Source: CAZGMJ01 sp964526785 (lineage in GTDB: Bacteria; Planctomycetota; Phycisphaerae; Sedimentisphaerales; Anaerobacaceae). Taken from it: a DNA stretch of 40,562 nucleotides. Positions 6,842 through 14,815 of this stretch are shown in pieces. Both the position numbers and the translations under genes were made by a program. The stretch covers positions 1 through 40,562 of the forward strand of contig CAZGMJ010000049.1 in assembly GCA_964526785.1 (NCBI GenBank). Reading direction: 5' to 3'. The notes under the pieces are model-generated. The model had not been told where the DNA came from, did no database searches, and was given only the letters and a program-made list of their open reading frames with translations. Position 1 is the first letter of the stretch; the number at the start of each line of letters is the position of its first letter.

Positions 6842-8785
6842 ATGCGGTATGCATTGCTATGCGTTCTATCTGTATTGTTCCCAGTCTTCTCGCCCGCGCA
6901 TTCGGCCGGGGGCAAAGGTTTCGACCGCATCGCGGCACATGACGAAATTGAAGTCCTCAGATGGACCGATACCTGCAACGTGTATGCAATCCGTGCCGGC
7001 CGGAAAGCTGTGCTGATCGATCTCGGAGATGGCGCCGTGCTGGACCGCCTTGCCGCCATTGGTGTAGAACAAGTCGATTGGGTACTGTTTACACATCATC
7101 ACCGCGAGCAGTGCCAGGGCGCGCCGAGGCTCGATCATGCCGTGACGCGGATAGCCGTACCGAAGAATGAACGTGAACTCTTCGAGGATCCCGTGCGATT
7201 CAGGCCGGTCAATATCTCGCTTGGCGATAGACATACGGTCTATGGCGCCAGTTACGTCCGCCCGCCGGCTCGCCCCATTGTGGTCGATACAGCGCTGGAA
7301 GATGGGACGATATTTAACTGGAATGGTATTGAATTGCAGTGCATGGAAACCAAAGGCAACAGCCCCGGCGCGATGTCGTATCTGCTTGCAATCGGTGATC
7401 GACGGCTTGTTTTCACCGGCGATGTTATACTCGATGGGCCGCGGATGCATTACTGGTTCGATACCGAATGGGATTATGGCTATGGCAGGGGGCTCGATGC
7501 CTTGATTGCTTCGATTGCTTCCCTGCGGAAAGCCGCGCCGGACATGATGTTGCCTGCGCATGGTCGTGCAATACGCAATCCAAAGCAGCAACTGACAACG
7601 TACGAGAGCAGATTGAAACGCCTCAGGGAACTCTACGTTCGCGGCTACGAACTTGGTCCGCAGGCGGTCGCCGATCAGGATAACATGTCGAAGCCAACTG
7701 CCGTTGAAGACATCGGCCGTATCAGCGAGCATATATATAAATTCGACCGCAAAGACTTCTGGCCGAATTTTACAATCATCATGGCCGACAGCGGCAGGGC
7801 GTTGCTGATCGATGCCGGGTTGATCGGTGAGGAATTGCTGGATAGGACGCTTGCGCAAATGCAAAAGCACTGCGGCCTGGTAGCCATTGATGCCGTGATC
7901 GTCACACACATGCACGGCGACCATTTCCTCGATGTGCCGTACCTGCGACGGCGGTGGAACGCCGAAATATGGACCCTGGATCGCGTTGCGCCCCCATGCG
8001 AAACCCCGCGCCGGTTCAACTACTCTGCAATGGTCAACGCATATGGCCGCGAACTTAAATCGATCACATTCGATCGCCTGTTCGAGTCGGGCGAAACGTT
8101 CGATTGGCAGGGATATACGTTTACCGTCGACTGGATGCCGGGACAGACTGAATTCGGCTGCTGTATTCATGGCGTGATTGACGGCAAACACGTAGCCTTC
8201 ACGGGCGACAATATCTTCGGCAATCCCGCGAATCCTGCGCACACAGGCCACGAAGCCGTTGTCGCGCACAACAGTGCCGTTTTCGAAGAGGGTTACATCT
8301 ACGCCGGCACGTACCTTCAGCAACTCCGGCCGGACCTGATCCTCGGCGGCCATTCATGGGTCATGGATCAGCCTGACGCCCTGATCGACCGTTTCGCCGC
8401 ATGGGGACCGCGGATACGGGATGCCTATCAGCAACTCAGCATAGAGCCCGATTATCGCTATATGTTCGACCCGTACTGGGTGCGCCCCGAGCCGTACCGT
8501 CTCGACATGCAGGCCGGACAAAATGCGATGGTGACCCTGCACTTGCGGAACTTCCTGGATCGGAGCCGGGAGTATCGAATTGCCGCCACTGCACCCGATG
8601 ACGTTGTTGTTGAGCCGGACATTATCACCACGGAGGTGCCCGCCGGCGCGGTCGAGGAAGTCTCACTGGAAGTGCATTGTGACGTCGGCCTGTCGAAGAA
8701 AGGATCGATTATTGTCCCGCTGGATGTTACGGTAGACGGCCGCCGCTGTGGGCAGTTATTCGATTTCATCGTCTGTCTGCAATGA
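6842..8785 (+). CDS. Exported protein with tandem metallo-beta-lactamase domains
   Basis: A 647-residue protein with a Sec signal peptide (hydrophobic residues 3-17, likely cleaved after AHSA). It has two metallo-beta-lactamase folds and a C-terminal beta-rich domain from about 520. The first fold has a damaged metal site: FTHHHREQ at 83-90 replaces THxHxDH, and NSPGAM lacks the usual histidine, while FTGD (191-194) and LPAHG (237-241) remain. The second fold has an intact THMHGDH (355-361), a FTGDN strand (453-457) and GGHSW (502-506), so it is probably the catalytic half. ATG 6842 has AAGGGGTG about 8 bases upstream. The gene converges on the Tat-exported dehydrogenase at 8808. The substrate is unknown; lactone or ester hydrolysis is typical of the fold. 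Confidence 0.85.
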   Translation: MRYALLCVLSVLFPVFSPAHSAGGKGFDRIAAHDEIEVLRWTDTCNVYAIRAGRKAVLIDLGDGAVLDRLAAIGVEQVDWVLFTHHHREQCQGAPRLDHAVTRIAVPKNERELFEDPVRFRPVNISLGDRHTVYGASYVRPPARPIVVDTALEDGTIFNWNGIELQCMETKGNSPGAMSYLLAIGDRRLVFTGDVILDGPRMHYWFDTEWDYGYGRGLDALIASIASLRKAAPDMMLPAHGRAIRNPKQQLTTYESRLKRLRELYVRGYELGPQAVADQDNMSKPTAVEDIGRISEHIYKFDRKDFWPNFTIIMADSGRALLIDAGLIGEELLDRTLAQMQKHCGLVAIDAVIVTHMHGDHFLDVPYLRRRWNAEIWTLDRVAPPCETPRRFNYSAMVNAYGRELKSITFDRLFESGETFDWQGYTFTVDWMPGQTEFGCCIHGVIDGKHVAFTGDNIFGNPANPAHTGHEAVVAHNSAVFEEGYIYAGTYLQQLRPDLILGGHSWVMDQPDALIDRFAAWGPRIRDAYQQLSIEPDYRYMFDPYWVRPEPYRLDMQAGQNAMVTLHLRNFLDRSREYRIAATAPDDVVVEPDIITTEVPAGAVEEVSLEVHCDVGLSKKGSIIVPLDVTVDGRRCGQLFDFIVCLQ

Positions 8786-8807
8786 TTGTGTGCGGTCGAA
8801 CAGGGGG

Positions 8808-10163
8808 TTACAAATGCCACGGACTTCGCATCGGTCGCTCCAGCATTCGGTTCGCTTCTTCGTCGTTCACGAACATCTCCTCTTCTGGATCCCATTGCAG
8901 CCTGCGTTTGAGTTTGATCGCAATATACGCCAGATGGCATATCGTGTCGGTTCGTACCGCGGCTTCGATGTGGCTGATCGGTTCGCGCCGCGACCGCACG
9001 CATTCCAGGAAGTTGCGGCGATGATTATTGCTCACCGGCAAGCGGATTTCGTTGGCGCCGGCCTGCGCAGTGAGCAGCTTTTTCGGCTCCGCATCGATTC
9101 CGCCCCGCCAGACAAGGACCCAGCCGGCCGTGCCGATGAATAATATGCCGCAGCCCCTGTGCCGCAGCGCCGGATTGCGGAACTGCGGATATTGCCTGAC
9201 GGTCTGGTCTGTGCTGGCGTAGACCATGCGCACCCCGCTGGCGTACTTGTGTTCGACACACCAACTGGTGGGCGTGTCGGTTAGTCCGTCTCGCGGAATA
9301 GTGCCGGCCCCTTCGATCTCCACCGGTCCGCTTGCGTCCGTCCCGTTGCCCCATTGAGCGATATCTACATGATGCACGCCCCACGCGCCGCTGATGCCGC
9401 CCAGGCCGTAGTCACTGATATGCATCCAGTAGCCGGTGCTGCCTTCAGCCCGGCTCGCGCAACGCTCGAAACAATATGGCGTCCACAACGCCGGCCCTAC
9501 CCACATGTCGTAATCGAACTCATCGGGATCCGGCGGCTGTTGGATCGGCTGATTCGGACATGCGATACTGGCCAGAGAACCGACCACAATGGTTCGCAGT
9601 TCGCCGATGTGCCGGTTGCATACTAGCTCACACGCATGACGAAAATTCCGGTCGGACCGCTGTTGCGTTCCGAACTGGAACACAACACCGTTCCGCTGGA
9701 CGCCTCTTCTCAGTGCTTTGGCAGCAGCGATGTGCACATCAACCGGCTTCTCACAGTACATGTCCTTGCCGTTGCGAGCTGCCTCCAGCCCGACCAGACC
9801 GTGCCAGTGGTCGGGCGTAGCGATGCACACCGCATCGATGTCCGGGCGGGCCAGCAATTCCCGAAAATCGCTGTACGCCTCGCATCCATGATTTCCGCTG
9901 CGCTCCTTGACGATCTGTGTGGCTCGTTCGCGAAACTTTCGCCGCAGATCGCATACCGCCGCAACCTCTACATCATCATAGCCCGAGAAAGTCCGCAGAT
10001 GGCCGCCTCCCATACTCCCAACACCGATACAACCCATCACAATTCGCTCGCTGGGCGGCGTATTGCTCAATACTGCCGAAGGGACATAAAAAGGCATGCC
10101 AACTGCTGCGGCGCCCGCCGCCGACAATCTCTTGAGGACTTGCCGTCTGGAAAAATGCTTCAT
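8808..10163 (-). CDS. Tat-exported Gfo/Idh/MocA family oxidoreductase
   Basis: A 451-residue protein with a clear twin-arginine signal (SRRQVLKRL at residues 5-13, then an alanine-rich stretch). The Rossmann loop is CIGVGSMGGG at 45-54 and the EKP motif is intact at 138-140. The segment DEFDYDMWVGPALWTPY is typical of the large planctomycete group of secreted Gfo/Idh/MocA proteins. NAD(P) would have to be bound before Tat export, as in glucose-fructose oxidoreductase, which retains its cofactor. A candidate extended -10 promoter lies at 10219-10227. The gene is divergent from the Tat aminotransferase at 10394, suggesting a related substrate. The sugar substrate is not predictable. Confidence 0.9.
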   Translation of the reverse strand: MKHFSRRQVLKRLSAAGAAAVGMPFYVPSAVLSNTPPSERIVMGCIGVGSMGGGHLRTFSGYDDVEVAAVCDLRRKFRERATQIVKERSGNHGCEAYSDFRELLARPDIDAVCIATPDHWHGLVGLEAARNGKDMYCEKPVDVHIAAAKALRRGVQRNGVVFQFGTQQRSDRNFRHACELVCNRHIGELRTIVVGSLASIACPNQPIQQPPDPDEFDYDMWVGPALWTPYCFERCASRAEGSTGYWMHISDYGLGGISGAWGVHHVDIAQWGNGTDASGPVEIEGAGTIPRDGLTDTPTSWCVEHKYASGVRMVYASTDQTVRQYPQFRNPALRHRGCGILFIGTAGWVLVWRGGIDAEPKKLLTAQAGANEIRLPVSNNHRRNFLECVRSRREPISHIEAAVRTDTICHLAYIAIKLKRRLQWDPEEEMFVNDEEANRMLERPMRSPWHL

Positions 10164-10218
10164 AGTATTCGTGAATAACGTCTCTGTACTTTCCCTTCAG
10201 TGTAGCGGTCCTGAATGG

Positions 10219-10227
10219 AGTATACCA
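10219..10227 (-). promoter_or_regulatory. Candidate extended -10 promoter for the gene at 8808-10163
   Basis: The minus strand reads TGG followed by TATACT (TATACT occupies 10219-10224), an extended -10 element about 55 bases upstream of the start codon. No good -35 is seen at the usual distance. Confidence 0.35.
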
Positions 10228-10393
10228 CCATTTTCTGCCTCGCACTGCCTCTGTCAGGATTTTGTTACGGCTTGGCGGTGCTGTTTTGATAGAATCAGTA
10301 TGTTCCAGGCCGTTAACGGGCTTGTCCGCCATACGGCCGATTCAGGCAGGATTCACAGGTCAACAACAGCAGCATCTTGAAAGGGAGAAGAAA

Positions 10394-11734
10394 ATGAAAC
10401 CGGCGGGAATGAACAGACGGCAGTTTCTGTCAAGGACTTCCACGGGTGTCGCGGCTGCTGCCGCTTTGGGGCCGTTCGCCCCCGGAGCGAGTGGCGCAAC
10501 GAAGCTGGCCGTCAAAGGCGGCAGCCCCGTTCGCTCAAAAAGCTTTCCTTCCTGGCCCGTCTGGGACCGCTCCGCAGAAGACCACCTCCTCTCCATACTG
10601 CGCAGCGGCAACTGGTTCCGCGGCAGGGGCCGGACCGTTGCCGAATTCGAAAAGCAGTACGCCGCTTTGCTCGGCGCGAAGCGGTGCGTGTGCACCGTCA
10701 ACGGTACCAACGCACTGCTGACCGCATTGCATACGCTCGACGTCGGCGTGGGTGACGAGGTCATCGTATCGCCGTATACCTTCATCGCAACCTACAACGT
10801 CGTTTTCGGCTCCTGTGCTTTGCCCGTCTTCGTCGATACCGATCTCGAAACATTCCAGCTTGACGCCGACAAGATCGAGCAGCGTATCACCGACCGGACG
10901 CGAGCCATCCTGCCCGTGCACATCCTCGGTTTTCCCGCGAACATGGACAAGATTATGGCCATCGCGAAGAAGTACAACCTGATCGTGATCGAAGATGCGT
11001 GCCAGGCGTGGCTGGCGGAATGGCGGGGCCGCAAACTCGGCACCATCGGGAATCTCGGCTGCTTCAGTTTTCAGAACAGCAAACATCTGCCCTGCGGCGA
11101 GGGCGGAGCGGTAATCGGTAACAACGAGGAGTTGATGGATCGCGTGTACGCTTACCACAACTGCGGTCGTCCGTACGGCACCGTTCGCGCCACCAGCGCC
11201 TACCCGATTGTCGGAACGAACAAACGCCTGACCGAATATCAGGCCGCCGTTCTGCTCTCCCAGATCCAGCGGCTCGAAAGTGACACGGCCCGAAGAATAG
11301 AGAATGCCCGCCACCTGACCTCCCGCATCATGGACATTCCCGGAATCGAGCCAATGCGCCATTACGACGGTATGACCCGCGGTGTATATCATCTCTATGC
11401 GTTCCGCTACCTCGCCGACCATTTCGCGGGAGCCTCGCGGGGCCGATTCCTCGAAGCCTTGCGGGCCGAGGGCATTCCCTGCTCCGGCGGGTATGGACCT
11501 CAATATAAGGACGGCCTGATAGAGGCAGCTCTGCAATCGAAGAACTTCAAACGCGCATTCCCCGCCGAGCGCCTGCGCCGATATCGCCGCGAGTTGCAGT
11601 ATCCGCAAAACGATTTGCTCTGCGAACAGGCCGTGTGGTTGACACAGAACCTCTTGCTTGGCAACAGGGCGGACGTAGACGATATCGCCGACGCGATCAT
11701 CAAAATCCATGAGAATCGAAAGAACCTTGCGTGA
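10394..11734 (+). CDS. Tat-signal DegT/DnrJ/EryC1/StrS-type PLP aminotransferase (copy 1)
   Basis: A 446-residue sugar-aminotransferase-type protein of the DegT/DnrJ/EryC1/StrS family. The core starts with KGGSPVR and includes GDEVIVSPYTFIAT (120-133), the pyridine-nitrogen aspartate in VIEDACQ (D201) and the Schiff-base lysine K230 in FSFQNSK before LPCGEGG, so PLP binding looks intact. Unusually, it carries an N-terminal twin-arginine signal (NRRQFLSR at 7-14 and an alanine-rich stretch), predicting export of the folded holoenzyme. ATG 10394 has GGGAG 6 bases upstream; ATG 10409 is an alternative start. A paralogue lies at 13393. The family converts keto sugars to amino sugars. The substrate and the periplasmic amino donor are unknown. 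Confidence 0.9.
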   Translation: MKPAGMNRRQFLSRTSTGVAAAAALGPFAPGASGATKLAVKGGSPVRSKSFPSWPVWDRSAEDHLLSILRSGNWFRGRGRTVAEFEKQYAALLGAKRCVCTVNGTNALLTALHTLDVGVGDEVIVSPYTFIATYNVVFGSCALPVFVDTDLETFQLDADKIEQRITDRTRAILPVHILGFPANMDKIMAIAKKYNLIVIEDACQAWLAEWRGRKLGTIGNLGCFSFQNSKHLPCGEGGAVIGNNEELMDRVYAYHNCGRPYGTVRATSAYPIVGTNKRLTEYQAAVLLSQIQRLESDTARRIENARHLTSRIMDIPGIEPMRHYDGMTRGVYHLYAFRYLADHFAGASRGRFLEALRAEGIPCSGGYGPQYKDGLIEAALQSKNFKRAFPAERLRRYRRELQYPQNDLLCEQAVWLTQNLLLGNRADVDDIADAIIKIHENRKNLA

Positions 11735-11753
11735 CTTGAACCCTCAGGCCCTG

Positions 11754-13070
11754 CTACATCGCGTTCTTCAGTTCTTCGAGCAATTCGAGTGCGTGCTCCT
11801 GGATCAATTCTCCCGCACCTTCAGCCAGATTCGTCGCACGCTCGGGTTCATACCCGCCCTCCTTGTACGCCGCCCGATGGCACACGTAGCCGCATCCGTC
11901 GTTCGCCAGTGAGATAATGAAGAGGTTATCAATTTCCGCCCCGCGCTTAATCGTCAGACCGATCTCCACGAGAATCTCGCCGGGCAACCCCAGAATGTAC
12001 ACGTCCCCAAGCCGCATCGCCTGCACCTCGGTTTGCAACGTGGCCGCCGCCTTCTTCCCATCCTCTTCGCCTTCGACGTCCTGCGTCTGCTTGAGCGGCA
12101 AGTCGATAGACTTCCTCACGGCCGAGAGTCGAACATCGCCCGAGGTCGGCGCGAATTGAAGCCGGCGCACCGTCGCTGCTCCAAGTGCCCGCCCGATCTT
12201 TCGCCTCGGGTCCGTTCGATTCAGCCGCACCGGATTCATGTTGCCCGCTGTGCCAAGCGCGAACATGCAAAGCCCGCCCTCGACCTGCTCGACAACCTCC
12301 GCTGCATAGCCCGGATAATCGGCCGAAATGCTGTAGAATGTCTCCTTCTCCTTCGCCCCGCTGACCGGGTGGCATGCGAAGTTGATCAGGGTGGCCGCCG
12401 TTTGCCCCTCCCCGTTCTCCACCTTTAGTATCGCAACATTGGCGTCCACGGGGCCGAAGGTAAGTTCTTCACTCGACGCCGGCAGCCGAAACGTCATCTC
12501 AACCGTACCGTCCGGCTTGCGCGTTCTTCGATTGTAGAGCAATTCCTCGGCGACTGTATGCGCCGCCCCAAGTTTCGCCGGGATGAGTTTCTCGTTGCCC
12601 CGGACAACTACTGTCACGAGTTTGCTCTGCAACTGATCGACATACTCCGTGTCGATCTTGGAATCTGCCGCGTCCGGCCAGTTCTTCGTTGGCCGGTCCA
12701 CCTTCGGCCCGAAGTGCGTGTGTGTCGCGCAGATGAGGACATTGTCCTCGACAATACCCGTGCGTTCCTTGATCCTCGCCCGCACAGCATTCGTCAGTTC
12801 CAGCGGGACCCAGAGCAAGTCGGTGCAGACAATCGCCACCTTTGTCTGCCCGTCATCGAGAACCAGGGCCTTGGCGTACAACGGATCGCACAGGCCGTCG
12901 CTGGGTCGGTTGCGCGCCCCGTAGCCGGAAAGCCAGGTGCCGACCGGCGGCGTAATGTCGATCCTCGCGCAGCCGGCCTCAAGCGAAATCTCTTTGGCCT
13001 GCATCCCGCTGCAGACGATCAGCAAGCCCATAATCGGCAACCCATATCGCAAAATACCCGACCTCTTCAT
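11754..13070 (-). CDS. Secreted neutral/alkaline ceramidase-like hydrolase
   Basis: A 438-residue protein matching the N-terminal catalytic domain of neutral non-lysosomal ceramidase. The family opening ARIDITPPVGTWLSGYG, the zinc-site-like ATHTHFGP (115-122) and FACHPVS are visible. A signal peptide covers residues 1-25 (hydrophobic LPIMGLLIVCSG). At this length the C-terminal Ig-like domain of classical ceramidases is missing, as is common for planctomycete members, which probably act on other amides or are lipase-like. ATG 13070 has AAGGAG 8 bases upstream; the frame extends to 13115 but without family sequence. The gene is inserted in reverse between the two aminotransferase paralogues. 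A promoter candidate lies at 13182-13210. True ceramide hydrolysis should not be assumed. Confidence 0.87.
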   Translation of the reverse strand: MKRSGILRYGLPIMGLLIVCSGMQAKEISLEAGCARIDITPPVGTWLSGYGARNRPSDGLCDPLYAKALVLDDGQTKVAIVCTDLLWVPLELTNAVRARIKERTGIVEDNVLICATHTHFGPKVDRPTKNWPDAADSKIDTEYVDQLQSKLVTVVVRGNEKLIPAKLGAAHTVAEELLYNRRTRKPDGTVEMTFRLPASSEELTFGPVDANVAILKVENGEGQTAATLINFACHPVSGAKEKETFYSISADYPGYAAEVVEQVEGGLCMFALGTAGNMNPVRLNRTDPRRKIGRALGAATVRRLQFAPTSGDVRLSAVRKSIDLPLKQTQDVEGEEDGKKAAATLQTEVQAMRLGDVYILGLPGEILVEIGLTIKRGAEIDNLFIISLANDGCGYVCHRAAYKEGGYEPERATNLAEGAGELIQEHALELLEELKNAM

Positions 13071-13181
13071 TTCATTCGCTCCTTGCTCGTCTGCAGTGTT
13101 CGCCGCTTTACGCAAATGCGAGCAGCCTTGCCCGGCCTCATCCTATGACCGCAAGTCTTACGCGCCGTCATGCTGGGCAAC

Positions 13182-13210
13182 ATACTACCACTTGTCCTTC
13201 ATGTCGACAA
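13182..13210 (-). promoter_or_regulatory. Candidate promoter for the ceramidase-like gene
   Basis: On the minus strand TTGTCG (13205-13210) and TAGTAT (13182-13187) are 17 bases apart, about 110 bases before the start codon. Both are 4 of 6 matches. Within the 322-base divergent gap 13071-13392 nothing else was recognised except a weak plus-strand TTGCAT...TAATTG pair near 13255-13282. Confidence 0.35.
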
Positions 13211-13392
13211 GCCCACATCCTCGATGCAGCCGCTCTCAGTCGCCAGTATTCTGCTTGCATTACCATGAGATTGTGCTAATTGTAATGGGCATGGTGAATG
13301 CTCGAACGGCACAGCATGTGCTCTTCGCGGCAACACAACTGTTCGAGTTCGATCTTTGGCATCGCGGCGTAGTAGATTGGAGGCACAGTGAA

Positions 13393-14772
13393 ATGAGCAC
13401 CCCTTTGACACGAAGATCATTCATGCAGACAAGCGCGATCGGCCTGACCGGCGCCGTCATTGCGGGCGGAGGGTCAGCCGTATTCGGCGCAGTCAACAGC
13501 AGCAAATCTGGCCAACTCGCCTTGCTGGGGGGAACGCCGGTGCGGGCCGCCGCTTTTCCCGCAACCTGGCCTATCTTTGACAAACATGAAGAACAGGCCT
13601 TGCTCAAGGCCCTGCGCAGCCGCAATTGGTGCTGCCTCCGCGGCAACGCGGTATACGACTTCGAGAAGGAATTCGCCGAGCAGATGGGCGTTCCGCAATG
13701 CATCCTGACCAACGGCGGAACGACTGCGCTTCGCGCCTCGCTCCACAGCCTCGGCGTCGGCGCCGGCGACGAGGTCATAACCAGCCCGCACACCTTTATC
13801 GCGACGATCAACGTCATCACGAATGCCCATGCGCTGCCCGTGTTCGTGGATATCGATCCGGACACCGGCTCTATCGACGCCGACCAGATCGAAGCGGCCG
13901 TCACCGAACACACCAGGGCTATTCTGCCTATCCACCTGGCTGGTTGGCCCGCCGATATCGAGAAGATAACGGCCATCGCTGAAAAGCACGATATTCCGGT
14001 GGTCGAAGACGCCTGCCAGTCCGTCTTCTCGGAAGTCGGCGGCAGGAAGATCGGTACGTTCGGTGCTACCGGCTGCATCAGCTTCCAGGAATGGAAATCG
14101 CTCGTCTGCGGCGAGGGCGGAGCCATCCTCGGCCGCGATCCCGAACTCATGCGCCGCTGCGCCGCATTCATTAACAACGGCCGGGACCCCCACAAAGAAA
14201 AGAGCGGCTACCCCTTCCCGGGCTCCAATCATCGCATGACCGAATTTCAGGCCGCCGTTCTGACCGAGCAGTTCAGACGCTTTAAGAAACAGGACCGCAT
14301 GCGCCAGCGCAACGGCCGTTATCTGGAAAAGACGCTGACTCGCGAGTTCCCGGGACTAAGCCCGCGTAAACGTTACAATCCGGACACGCGATTCACGTAC
14401 GTGGAATTCGATCTCGACTACGACCGCCGGCATTTCAAGAATGTGTCAGCCGCGAGATTCGCCGAGGCTCTCCGCGCCGAGGGCATTCCCGTCAGCGGCG
14501 GCCCGCGGCGCTATGGTGCCGCGTGTCATCGCGAAGGCATGATAGAAGAACATATCAGATCGCGGGGCTTTGAGCGCGTATTCGGCAAAGCGAGGCTCGA
14601 CAAGTACAGACAATCGCTCAGGAAGATGCCCGTCATCGACAACATCAAACCCAGCGACAAGGAGAAGTTGGAGATCGACAGCAAGATCGTTCTCCTCCAG
14701 CCCCGCGAGGAAATGGACCAGATCGTCGAGGCCTTCGCCAAGGTCGCGCGCAACGTCGAGAAACTCGCGTAG
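13393..14772 (+). CDS. Tat-signal DegT/DnrJ/EryC1/StrS-type PLP aminotransferase (copy 2)
   Basis: A 459-residue paralogue of the protein at 10394. It has a twin-arginine signal (LTRRSFMQTS at 5-14, then a glycine/alanine hydrophobic stretch ending near AVFGA). PLP residues are intact: GDEVITSPHTFIAT (125-138), D206 in VVEDACQ and K235 in ISFQEWK before LVCGEGG. The two proteins share most blocks from GGxPVR to TExQAAVL and differ mainly in their last 120 residues, so they probably act on different but related substrates. ATG 13393 has GGAGG 9 bases upstream; the long open frame before it, back to 12937, runs antisense to the ceramidase-like gene and is not coding. It converges with the LamG gene. 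Confidence 0.9.
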   Translation: MSTPLTRRSFMQTSAIGLTGAVIAGGGSAVFGAVNSSKSGQLALLGGTPVRAAAFPATWPIFDKHEEQALLKALRSRNWCCLRGNAVYDFEKEFAEQMGVPQCILTNGGTTALRASLHSLGVGAGDEVITSPHTFIATINVITNAHALPVFVDIDPDTGSIDADQIEAAVTEHTRAILPIHLAGWPADIEKITAIAEKHDIPVVEDACQSVFSEVGGRKIGTFGATGCISFQEWKSLVCGEGGAILGRDPELMRRCAAFINNGRDPHKEKSGYPFPGSNHRMTEFQAAVLTEQFRRFKKQDRMRQRNGRYLEKTLTREFPGLSPRKRYNPDTRFTYVEFDLDYDRRHFKNVSAARFAEALRAEGIPVSGGPRRYGAACHREGMIEEHIRSRGFERVFGKARLDKYRQSLRKMPVIDNIKPSDKEKLEIDSKIVLLQPREEMDQIVEAFAKVARNVEKLA

Positions 14773-14815
14773 ATTCTCCCGTTGTGGATATCGTGTGTTG
14801 TCGGCGGAGCGGCGA

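Noticed and set aside
6866..8353. 495-codon minus-strand frame opposite the tandem MBL gene
   Set aside because: The plus-strand protein has a signal peptide, MBL motifs and a ribosome-binding site; the antisense frame has none.
12937..13392. N-terminal extension of the second aminotransferase
   Set aside because: It runs antisense over the start of the ceramidase-like gene, and the ribosome-binding site and Tat signal place the start at 13393.
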